Of a stretch of 5,794 nt of DNA, positions 1 to 5,794 are shown piece by piece; position 1 is the stretch's first letter, and the number at the start of each line of letters is the position of its first letter. This stretch comes from an uncultured Bacteroides sp. (GTDB taxonomy: Bacteria > Bacteroidota > Bacteroidia > Bacteroidales > UBA11471): assembly GCA_905210875.1 (NCBI GenBank), contig CAJLYN010000150.1, forward strand, positions 1-5,794. Reading direction: 5' to 3'. A program made the position numbers and the translations under genes. Under the pieces are notes generated by a model. That model was not told where the DNA came from and searched no databases. It saw only the letters and a list, made by a program, of their open reading frames with translations.

Positions 1-46
1 CGATAATGTCGGACAAAGAATTATTTTTACGCCGTGAAATAAAGTT

Positions 47-871
47 ATGGGTAAAACACGGTTCTCTCTCTTTATCCCTCTTCTTTTGGTGGCCGCATTC
101 ATACAGGTGATTTTCGGTAACCCCGACCTCTCTGTTTTTGCTTTTCCGGTAAATGCGGCTATTGTTCTGTTGTTGTTTGGCGGGCTCTATGTGTTCAACA
201 GAGAGTACGCTGCGAACCGTTTTTTAGTGGCCCTTGCGTCGGGTCGCACCGCTGTGTCGGCTATTGTACTGACCGGTATGGCGGGGCTGGTGATGCTCTT
301 TTTCCCCTCTCTCGCATTTCAGAAGTCCTGGATTTTCGACGCCGTGCTGTTGCTCCTCGTCTCCAATCTTTTCCTGGCCCTGCTGCGGTACAGGGGACGG
401 CACAGGTGGCGCTTTTACCTCAACCATGCCGGTTTGCTCATACTGGTAGTGGGGCTGGCTTTCGGGGCGGCCGACATGCGTGTGATGCGGGCATCCGTGA
501 AGGTGGGCGAGAGCATCGACAAGGCCTATACCCGCGAAGGGGTTGCCCGTCCGCTCGGATATACATTGACACTGAAACATTTCGAAATAGAATATTACGA
601 TGCCGCCCGGCAGATACCGGCCGATTTCCGGGCCGAGGTTGTTGCCGACGGTGAGAGTCGCACCATCAGGGTGAATGCCCCTTGGCATAAATCCTGGAAA
701 GAAGATATTTATCTGGCTGCCTATGACACGGCTGCGGGTGGCGGGAGCGAGTATGGTGTGCTGGAATTTGTCGTGCAGCCGTGGAAAAACGTCGCCCTTG
801 CCGGTCTGCTGCTGTTTGTGGCAGGTTCGCTGCTGATGGTGTGGGGCGGTAAAAAGAAAAACTTGTCATGA
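47..871 (+). CDS. resB: ResB-like cytochrome c biogenesis membrane protein (System II)
   Basis: ResB (CcsB) works with CcsA in System II cytochrome c maturation, presenting apocytochrome for haem attachment on the outer face of the inner membrane. The 274-residue protein has about six hydrophobic segments (near residues 7-24, 32-50, 68-89, 95-114, 126-142, 248-267) and one soluble region at 143-245. Segment 5 opens with the family pattern FYLNHAGLLI, whose His126 is the likely conserved haem-ligand histidine. The soluble part ends with VNAPWHKSWKEDIYLAAYD, matching the VN-P-x-G-x-IYQ-x-YD stretch of ResB proteins. It is shorter than many ResB proteins (400 residues or more), mainly in the soluble domain. 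The start is well set: an in-frame TGA lies at 35-37 and ATG 47 is the first start after it. Bases 1-46 show no clear gene; CGATAA at 1-6 could be an upstream gene's last codons. Its TGA overlaps the ccsA ATG, implying translational coupling. The family call is firm; partnership with CcsA is inferred from context. Confidence 0.85.
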   Translation: MGKTRFSLFIPLLLVAAFIQVIFGNPDLSVFAFPVNAAIVLLLFGGLYVFNREYAANRFLVALASGRTAVSAIVLTGMAGLVMLFFPSLAFQKSWIFDAVLLLLVSNLFLALLRYRGRHRWRFYLNHAGLLILVVGLAFGAADMRVMRASVKVGESIDKAYTREGVARPLGYTLTLKHFEIEYYDAARQIPADFRAEVVADGESRTIRVNAPWHKSWKEDIYLAAYDTAAGGGSEYGVLEFVVQPWKNVALAGLLLFVAGSLLMVWGGKKKNLS

Positions 872-1648
872 ACTGGGAACATTTTCCATACATCGCCGCC
901 CTCTCGGTGCTCTTGTCGCTTGCGGGAGCCGTATGTGCCCTGCGCAACCCCCGGCGGTCGCCGACGGCCCTGCTCCTGTCGCTGGCCGGTGTGGGAGTGC
1001 TGGCCTTTTTCATCGGCGGGTTCTGGCTCTCGCTCGGACGGCCTCCCATGCGCCCCATGGGCGAGACACGCCTCTGGTATTCGCTCTTTGTAATGATGGC
1101 GGGGCTCTTCGTCTACCGGCGGTGGAATTACCGGTGGCTGTTGTTGTTCACCACCGTACTGTCGGGCGTGTTCTGCATCATCAACGTGGTGAAGCCCGAG
1201 ATACACGATGCCACGCTCGCACCAGCATTGCAGAGTGTCTACTTCATACCGCATGTGGCCGTCTACATGTTTGCCTACGGTCTGCTGGCCTGTGCCTTTC
1301 TGCTGGCTGTGGCCGGTCTTGTGCAGGGCAGGTATGGCTATTTGGAGTCGATAGACAATCTGGTGTACATTGCCACCGGGCTGCTCTTTCTCGGCATGCT
1401 CTCGGGCGCCTTGTGGGCCAAGGAGGCCTGGGGCGATTTCTGGGGCTGGGATCCCAAGGAGACGTGGGCTGCCTGCCGTAACGGCAGCCGGGTATCTGGC
1501 CTACATACACCTGCGCCTCACCCGGGTATCGGAGAGCCGCTGGCTCTATGTCGTGGTGGTGGTGAGCTTTCTCCTGCTGCAAATGTGCTGGTATGGGTAT
1601 AAATACTTACCTTCGTCGGGCGAAAGCCTGCATCTCTATAATATGTAA
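868..1648 (+). pseudogene. ccsA: CcsA cytochrome c biogenesis protein (haem handling), frameshifted
   Basis: CcsA is the haem-carrying membrane partner of ResB. The first 202 residues are intact: about six membrane segments, the MGETRLWYS motif at 64-72, the first external haem-ligand histidine at His129 (YFIPHVAVYMFAY), and the WWD haem-binding motif at 188-200 (WGDFWGWDPKETW). Directly after it the frame breaks. As written, translation runs 42 unrelated residues and stops at 1602 (244 aa). The proper C-terminus lies in another frame up to TAA 1646-1648: VTAAGYLAYIHLR, a last membrane helix, and SLHLYNM carrying the second ligand histidine (codon 1631-1633). Removing one TGCC of the TGCCTGCC at 1470-1477 restores a 258-residue protein whose WAAVTAAGYLAYIHLR aligns without gaps to the pattern I recall for this family. 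The start is the ATG in the ATGA overlap with resB. As written the product lacks a haem ligand and its last two helices, so it should be inactive. A sequencing or assembly error is equally possible. Confidence 0.9.
1470..1477 (+). repeat. TGCC tandem duplication causing the ccsA frameshift
   Basis: Two copies of TGCC stand side by side (1470-1473, 1474-1477). Dropping either copy joins the two ccsA frames with the expected family spacing, so this is the most economical site of the indel. A single-base deletion would also restore the frame but would insert one extra residue after WAA. The repeat sits in the left arm of a palindrome: CTGCCGT-A-ACGGCAG at 1473-1487. Confidence 0.75.
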
Positions 1649-1693
1649 GAGACTAAATTTCAGTATAAACCAAAAACCTAAACGTACAGAAAA

Positions 1694-3088
1694 ATGAAAA
1701 CAAGTTCGAAAACCATTCTTGTTGCGATAGGAATCGTCGCAATAGGAGCGATTGTTTACCGGGCTGTCAACACGGCACCTCCCGAGTCGATGCCGGCCGA
1801 TGAACGAATCGTGAAAATCTTTGAAGATGGCGGTTGTGCCGAGTGCCACACGGCCGACCCCGCGCTTCCCTTCTTCTCCAACTGGCCCATTGCCCGTAAA
1901 GTCATTACCGAAGATATTCTCAACGGATACAAAGCCTTCGATATCATACCCATGATGGAGGCCATCAAAAACGGCGAAGCCATAAACGAAGTAGACCTGG
2001 CCAAGGTGGAGAAGGCCGTAATGGACGGTACGATGCCGCTGGCCAAATATGCCGTGATACACTGGGGCTCGTCGCTCACCCGTCCGAAGACAGACATGGT
2101 GCTGGCCTGGATAAGCGACCACCGCGCAAAGTTCTATCCCAATACGCTGGCCGCTGCCGAGTTTGCCAACGAGACCATCAGACCGGTACCCGACTCGGTG
2201 GAGTATGACCCCGCCAAGGCTGCTCTCGGTGAACTTCTCTACCACGACACCCGCCTCTCGGCCGACGGTACCGTTTCCTGTGCCACCTGCCACGGTATCA
2301 ATACCGGCGGTGTCGACAACCTGAAATATTCCGAAGGCATCGGCGGACAGCTCGGTGGCGTGAATGCCCCCACGGTGTTCAATGCCGTGTTCAACTTCGT
2401 ACAGTTCTGGGACGGACGGGCCGCCACGCTGGCCGACCAGGCTGCCGGACCTCCCTTGAATCCCGTAGAGATGGGTTGCGCCTCGTTCGATGAAATCGTA
2501 GCCCGTCTGGCCGAAGACAAGGCTTTCGTAAAGGCCTTCAATGCCGTCTATCCCGAAGTGTGAAGCCAGGCCACCATTACCGATGCCATTGCCCAGTATG
2601 AGCGCACGCTCGTTACCCCCAACTCGCCTTTCGACCGTTATCTCAAAGGCGACAAGGAGGCTCTCACTGCCGAGCAAGTCAAAGGCTTTGAACTCTTCAA
2701 GGAGTACAACTGCGCCACCTGCCACGCCGGTGTGAACATGGGCGGATTGAGCTATGAACTGATGGGTCAGCGGGCCGACTACTTCAAAGACCGCGAGCTT
2801 CAAGAGCGCTCGGGCCTGACCGATGGCGACAACGGTCGTTGGGCTCAGACCGGTATCGAACGCGACCGTTTCCGCTTCCGCACCCCCGGCTTGCGCAACG
2901 TGGCTCTCACCTATCCCTATTACCACGACGGTAGTGTGAAATCCCTCGAAGAGGCTGTGGGCATGATGGCCAAATATCAGGTAGGTAAGGAATTGTCGGC
3001 CGAAAACATTGCCACAATTACCGCTTTCCTGCACACCCTTACAGGTGAGTACAAGGGACAAACCCTCGTTAATGACAACATGAAATAA
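1694..3088 (+). pseudogene. Tri-heme cytochrome c peroxidase (Haem_bd + CCP/MauG), interrupted by an in-frame TGA
   Basis: This family reduces hydrogen peroxide to water with c-type haems, outside the inner membrane. Read through the stop, the frame gives 464 codons. An N-terminal signal anchor (about residues 8-24) is followed by a Haem_bd-type domain with CAECH at 48-52, then the di-haem CCP/MauG domain with CATCH at 196-200 and CATCH at 340-344. Other family marks are FWDGRAATLADQA (238-250), ERTLVTPNSPFDRYL (303-317) and the C-terminal TPGLRNV...YYHDGSVKSLEEA (397-421). Codon 290 is TGA (2561-2563), splitting the CCP domain between haems 2 and 3. The frame and family similarity resume at once with SQATITDAIAQYERTL. 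The 289-residue product lacks the third haem and should not be an active peroxidase; a GTG at 2732 is not a credible restart, having no signal peptide and lying past the CXXCH. ATG 1694 follows the A-rich tract usual in Bacteroidota. ResB/CcsA just upstream would attach its haems. A TAAATTTC at 1654-1661 is one base from a -7 box but has no -33 partner. Confidence 0.93.
2561..2563 (+). other. Premature in-frame TGA stop in the peroxidase gene
   Basis: TGA follows the residues YPEV and precedes SQATITDAIAQYE, with no frame change on either side, so a single base substitution explains it. Codons one change away include TGG, CGA, GGA, AGA and TCA. General reassignment of TGA to Trp is unlikely here: Trp is encoded by TGG throughout the window, and TGA ends resB in a typical ATGA overlap. 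Confidence 0.9.
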
Positions 3089-3129
3089 GACTTTCTTCGC
3101 CACGTTCTTTGTTGAGCGGCGAGCCATAC

Positions 3130-3170
3130 AGACATTTCGAGACGTGTGCGTCTCGAAATGTCTTTTTTTT
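3130..3170 (+). terminator. Strong intrinsic terminator after the resB-ccsA-peroxidase operon
   Basis: A perfect 15-bp stem (AGACATTTCGAGACG at 3130-3144 and its complement at 3149-3163) closes a TGTG loop and runs into eight T residues (3163-3170). It begins 42 bp after the peroxidase stop codon and marks the 3' end of the transcript. Confidence 0.93.
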
Positions 3171-3530
3171 ACCCCTTTTTTGCGGAGTATTTTTTGGCAA
3201 AATCAAATTGCAGGAGATAATGTAGTGATTATCTACACCTATAAATGATTTCTTAAAAATTTGTTGCAAAAAAATCATTATTATAAAATAATCCCGTATA
3301 TTTGTTGCGTAATCCAAAACAAAATACCGCTTTCGAGCCTTATCACACACATATTATCCTTACTCAATCGTTGACATCTCCGGGTGTTGCCAATGCCTGC
3401 ACGACTGCTTTCAGCCGCGCGGTTTTCTTTTTTATGCGCATTTAGTCGCTCTGTTTTTTCATACAGTGTAGGGTGAGACAAGAAAATAACGTATTCAAAA
3501 AATCAAATCAGTTTTTCGTAAAAAAATATT
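3171..3530 (+). other. Intergenic region and leader before the CNNM–CBS gene
   Basis: About 360 bp carry no credible gene. The left part (to about 3300) is AT-rich and contains a promoter box. TTTGTTGC occurs twice (3260-3267 and 3301-3308). Bases 3305-3530 would form an untranslated leader of roughly 220 nt. Its only notable structure is a short GC hairpin (AGCC-GCGC-GGTT around 3413-3424) followed by a T-rich run to about 3432, a weak terminator-like element. I recognise no known riboswitch. Short open frames on both strands here have no family features. Confidence 0.5.
3297..3304 (+). promoter_or_regulatory. Bacteroidetes-type -7 promoter box (TATATTTG)
   Basis: TATATTTG matches the Bacteroidetes primary-sigma -7 consensus TAnnTTTG exactly. 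A matching -33 TTTG/TTG at the usual 19-21 bp spacing is not present; the nearest TTTG (3260-3263) is too far upstream. If used, transcription would start near 3310 and give a leader of about 220 nt before the CNNM–CBS gene. Confidence 0.5.
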
Positions 3531-4574
3531 ATGGGATTAATGCTCTTATACCTATTCGTGGCATTAGGTGTATCATTTACTTGTTCGGTACTCGAAGCCG
3601 TGCTGCTCTCGACGCCGATGTCGTTTATCACGATGAAGGAGCAGGAGGGAGGCGGAGCGTCGGCCCGACTGCTGAAAAAATACAAACAGAACATCGACAA
3701 GCCTATCTCGGCCATACTTTCGCTCAACACCATTGCCCACACCATCGGTGCGGCCGGTGTGGGAGCCGAGGCGGTGAAGATTTTCGGTGAGGCCTATTTC
3801 GGTATCATCTCGGCCATACTCACCATACTCATTCTCGTGCTTTCCGAGATTATACCCAAGACCATCGGCGCCTCGTACTGGCGCAGACTGGCCCTCTTCT
3901 CGGCACAGGTGATACGGGTGTTTGTCTACATCTGCTATCCGCTCGTGCTGCTTTCGGAGTTGATAACCCGCGTATTCTCTCCCAAGGAGAAAGAGGTGTC
4001 GGTAAGCCGTGAAGAGGTATCGGCCATGCTCACGGTGGGCGAAGAAGAGGGAGTCTTCGAGTCGAAAGAAAACAAGGTGATACAGAACCTTATCCGACTC
4101 AACAACGTAAAGGTAAAAGAGGTGATGACCCCTCGCGTGGTGACGGCCGTGGCCTCGGAAGAGATGACCCTGCGCGACTTCTACAACGAGAAGTCCTACC
4201 GTTTCTATTCGCGCATACCCGTCTACGGCGACAGTAAAGACTACATCACCGGCTATGTGCTGCGGCGTACGGTGCTCGAAAACCTCACCGAAGACAAGTT
4301 CGACATGAAGCTCAAAGACATACGCCGGCCCATACCCTATTTCTCCGAAAACAAGTCGGTATCGACCGTGTGGGAAAAACTTCTCGAACACAAGGAGCAG
4401 ATAGCCCTCATTGTCGACGAGTACGGCTGCTTCCGCGGCATCATCACCATGGAAGATGTGGTAGAGACCATCTTCGGCCTCGAAATCATCGACGAGACCG
4501 ATACCGTCGTCGATATGCAGCAGCTGGCCCGCGACCGATGGAACGCCCGCCTGCAACGCTACAAGGAGATGTAG
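3531..4574 (+). CDS. CNNM (DUF21) – CBS-pair membrane protein, hemolysin/CorC-like, short form
   Basis: The 347-residue protein has an N-terminal CNNM/DUF21 membrane domain (about 1-150). Hydrophobic segments lie near 3-27, 59-83, 91-107 and 120-148, with the motifs LNTIAHTIGAAGVGAEA (65-81) and SEIIPKTIG (105-113). A cytoplasmic linker with SREEVSAML (159-167) leads to two CBS domains: about 195-255, opening KEVMTPR, and about 263-320, with VDEYGCFRGIITMEDVVETIFG. CNNM/CorC proteins are linked to Mg2+ or other divalent-cation transport, with the CBS pair as nucleotide-sensing regulator; older annotations call them hemolysins without direct proof. This member stops about 27 residues after CBS2 and lacks the CorC_HlyC domain of the full form (about 420-450 aa). 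The tail shows no sign of a frameshift, so it is probably a natural short subfamily. ATG 3531 follows an A-rich tract; the ATG at 3540 is possible. It is a single-gene unit with its own promoter and terminator. The substrate is not shown by the sequence. Confidence 0.9.
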   Translation: MGLMLLYLFVALGVSFTCSVLEAVLLSTPMSFITMKEQEGGGASARLLKKYKQNIDKPISAILSLNTIAHTIGAAGVGAEAVKIFGEAYFGIISAILTILILVLSEIIPKTIGASYWRRLALFSAQVIRVFVYICYPLVLLSELITRVFSPKEKEVSVSREEVSAMLTVGEEEGVFESKENKVIQNLIRLNNVKVKEVMTPRVVTAVASEEMTLRDFYNEKSYRFYSRIPVYGDSKDYITGYVLRRTVLENLTEDKFDMKLKDIRRPIPYFSENKSVSTVWEKLLEHKEQIALIVDEYGCFRGIITMEDVVETIFGLEIIDETDTVVDMQQLARDRWNARLQRYKEM

Positions 4575-4599
4575 TGTCGTCGTCGGTGTGACAAACAGG

Positions 4600-4645
4600 A
4601 GAGAGGCTCTGCCACGGCGGCAGAGCCTCTCTTTCATTTTATTTT
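4600..4645 (+). terminator. Intrinsic terminator between convergent genes
   Basis: A 14-bp perfect stem (AGAGAGGCTCTGCC at 4600-4613, complement at 4619-4632) with an ACGGC loop is followed by a T-rich tract (TTTCATTTTATTTTATT). It lies 25 bp after the CNNM–CBS stop and 14 bp before the end of the opposing gene's stop codon. It terminates + transcripts; on the - strand the stem lacks a good T-run, so two-way action is only possible. Confidence 0.88.
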
Positions 4646-4646
4646 A

Positions 4647-5066
4647 TTAGTCGGAAATCTCGATAGCGGGATTGCGGCGCGACAGTTCCCTTACGAAAGC
4701 GTCGAGCTCTTTGGGCGAGACGAAGAGCGGCCGTTTCGCCCCTCTCAGCCTCAGCACGACACCGCGGCGGGAGAGGGCATAGGCCGCCGCAAACGGGCAG
4801 CGCCGCACGGTGACGGACACGCCGGTGATAGCCGTTACCGGCACACGGCGGGTGGCCAGATAGCCCGAACGCACGACAAGCGTGCCGTCGTCGAGAAAAC
4901 GGTATTCGGTGCCGGTGATGCGGGCAATGAGAAACACCGCTCCCAGCATGCACACCACCCATGCCACCACATACCCCACCCACAGGCAGTAGAGCATGGC
5001 AGTCGTCGCCACCGCCAGCAGCGAATAAAACGCCGTACCGTCGATTTCCGATTTAAATGTGCGCAT
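4647..5066 (-). CDS. Small bPH_4 (DUF1200, YyaB-like) membrane protein
   Basis: The 139-residue protein has two hydrophobic helices (about 12-29 and 31-49) followed by a bacterial pleckstrin-homology-like domain (about 53-138). The domain pattern fits bPH_4/DUF1200: YRFLDDGTLVVRSG (55-68), then VPVTAITGVSVTV (75-87), and the C-terminal SPKELDAFVRELSRRNP (117-133), close to the SPKD-x-x-F-x-x-L-x-x-x-NP ending typical of the group. The function of these proteins is unknown; the domain is thought to sit on the cytoplasmic side. It uses ATG 5064-5066. It lies 66 bp downstream of the WYL regulator on the same strand with no terminator hairpin between, so the two may be cotranscribed. No convincing TAnnTTTG box is seen in the gap. 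It is rich in Arg and Val and much more GC-rich than the regulator. Confidence 0.8.
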   Translation of the reverse strand: MRTFKSEIDGTAFYSLLAVATTAMLYCLWVGYVVAWVVCMLGAVFLIARITGTEYRFLDDGTLVVRSGYLATRRVPVTAITGVSVTVRRCPFAAAYALSRRGVVLRLRGAKRPLFVSPKELDAFVRELSRRNPAIEISD

Positions 5067-5132
5067 GGGCAGAATACTTTTGTTAAACTAATTCAATTTC
5101 TCAGATAACGCGGTTTCCTTGAAAATGTTGTT

Positions 5133-5794
5133 TTACTCCCGGTATAACATACCGGCATTGCGGGTTATGTTGGCTACCACGTCGCGCAGCCACGAAGGTG
5201 ACTCCACCTCTATCTCATCGCCGTAGGAGAGTATTTCCTTGACAAAGTCGAAAGAGGGTCGCAGTTGGTATTCAAAAATCTTGAAATCCATCTCTTTGTC
5301 GGTCTCTATCTCTTTCTGGCTGTGATGCAGGGGCAACGAACGTATATATTTGTATTGGTTGCCATAAACGATGAGGCGTACCGTCTCTATCTTTTTGTCC
5401 GTATCCACGATGATGCCGAAACAGGAAGAGAAAAATTCCTGGGCATCGAAGTCGTCCGGCAAAGAAAAAGTCTGTTCGGTTATATGGATAGAAGAAATGC
5501 GATCCAGCGAAAAAACCAATAAATCGTTTTGCCGGCAGCTGCGTGCCAATACATACCAGCGTTGACGGAATATTTTTAGGCAGTATGGTTCTATGTCGAA
5601 CGTTTTGGTCGATTTTTTCCAGAAACTTTGATACGAAATGGTTACCACTCTATTGCAGCGCATGGCTTCGATCATGGGAATAAGGTATTTTTCGCCCGAA
5701 GGTATGTTCTCCAATAGAATTCTTTTTTTGAGGAGATGATTTTCATTAATGATATTATTTACGGCGAAAGTATTCAGTAACCATTTTTTTATAT
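5133..5794 (-). CDS. WYL-domain transcriptional regulator, 5' end outside the window
   Basis: The frame is open from the stop (complement of TTA, 5133-5135) to the window edge, giving 219 residues of a protein whose start is not present. The TTG at 5712-5714 is internal: the 26 residues before it (KKWLLNTFAVNNIINENH and onward) continue the family sequence, as in Bacteroidetes WYL regulators with WLLNTFAV followed by ENIPSG and IEAM. In-window residues about 45-125 form the WYL domain, with the signature as RQRWYVLARS (77-86; W79, Y80, V81) and FSLDRI (94-99). A WCX-type C-terminal region follows (about 136-215), ending SWLRDVVANITRNAG. WYL domains sense ligands, often nucleotides or nucleic acid, and control an N-terminal HTH, which here would lie beyond the edge (family length about 300 aa). 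Base composition is clearly more AT-rich than in neighbours. Its target cannot be told from here; the adjacent bPH_4 gene and unseen genes beyond the edge are candidates. Confidence 0.9.
   Translation of the reverse strand, partial: IKKWLLNTFAVNNIINENHLLKKRILLENIPSGEKYLIPMIEAMRCNRVVTISYQSFWKKSTKTFDIEPYCLKIFRQRWYVLARSCRQNDLLVFSLDRISSIHITEQTFSLPDDFDAQEFFSSCFGIIVDTDKKIETVRLIVYGNQYKYIRSLPLHHSQKEIETDKEMDFKIFEYQLRPSFDFVKEILSYGDEIEVESPSWLRDVVANITRNAGMLYRE

Noticed and set aside
1..46. End of an upstream gene such as nrfA
   Set aside because: CGATAA at 1-6 could be the last codons of a gene, but this is far too short to support any identity.
1470..1490. Programmed ribosomal frameshift in ccsA
   Set aside because: There is no slippery heptamer at the junction, and the natural repair is a 4-nt removal rather than a -1 or +1 slip with correct family spacing.
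2561..2563. TGA as selenocysteine or as a reassigned Trp codon
   Set aside because: Peroxidases of this family are not known selenoproteins, no clear SECIS-like hairpin follows, TGG is used for Trp throughout and TGA terminates resB.
2732..3088. Separate small cytochrome gene starting at GTG 2732
   Set aside because: It is in the same frame as the peroxidase and is only its C-terminal part after the TGA. It begins after the third CXXCH and has no signal sequence.
1607..3127. Open frame of 506 codons on the - strand, opposite the peroxidase gene
   Set aside because: It lies antisense to a gene with clear haem motifs and family signatures, and its translation shows no recognisable domain. Long antisense frames are a by-product of codon bias in GC-rich genes.
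3281..3481. Small - strand frame (66 codons) in the intergenic region
   Set aside because: It overlaps the promoter box and leader of the CNNM–CBS gene, and its sequence looks unlike a protein with any recognisable feature.
3573..4637. Open frame of 354 codons on the - strand, opposite the CNNM–CBS gene
   Set aside because: It is a His-rich shadow translation covering the whole CNNM–CBS gene and even running through the terminator hairpin; no domain is visible.
5133..5714. Complete WYL gene starting at TTG 5712-5714
   Set aside because: The frame continues without a stop to the window edge and the preceding 26 residues match the family, so the gene is partial.

Overview
The window looks like a chromosomal segment of a member of the Bacteroidales (phylum Bacteroidota). 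This is an inference from four things: the ResB/CcsA pair of the System II cytochrome c maturation type, the protein families present (Haem_bd–MauG peroxidase, short CNNM–CBS protein, bPH_4 membrane protein, WYL regulator of the Bacteroidetes type), A-rich sequence instead of Shine-Dalgarno sites before starts, and one good match to the Bacteroidetes -7 promoter box (TAnnTTTG). By eye, base composition is GC-rich in most genes and clearly lower in the intergenic stretches and in the last gene. The genus cannot be fixed from this sequence.

Left part (47-3170, + strand): an apparent operon for c-type cytochrome biogenesis and use. It holds a ResB-like membrane protein, then CcsA overlapping it by ATGA, then after 45 bp a tri-heme cytochrome c peroxidase (Haem_bd domain plus MauG/CCP domain). 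A strong intrinsic terminator closes it. ResB/CcsA carry haem across the membrane and attach it to CXXCH motifs; the peroxidase next door has three such motifs and is a natural client. In related Bacteroidetes this pair commonly follows nrfHA nitrite reductase genes, but nothing upstream is visible here.

Two of these three genes are broken as written. ccsA is frameshifted at a TGCC-TGCC tandem repeat inside a palindrome, just after its WWD haem-binding motif, and loses the C-terminal haem-ligand histidine. The peroxidase has an in-frame TGA at codon 290, between its second and third haem sites. Either the strain is losing this cytochrome c branch or the assembly carries errors; reads or close relatives would decide.

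Middle (3171-4648): about 360 bp without a gene, holding a TATATTTG promoter box and a leader of roughly 220 nt, then a CNNM (DUF21)–CBS membrane protein of the CorC/hemolysin-like superfamily that lacks the usual C-terminal CorC_HlyC domain. It ends in a strong hairpin terminator between two convergent genes.

Right part (4647-5794, - strand): a small bPH_4 (DUF1200/YyaB-like) two-helix membrane protein and, upstream of it, a WYL-domain transcriptional regulator. The regulator's reading frame stays open to the window edge, so its N-terminus lies outside; the TTG at 5712-5714 is not its start.

I see no tRNA, rRNA, CRISPR array, insertion sequence or clear defence cassette, and no wholly new system. 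The most notable signals are the two linked gene disruptions.
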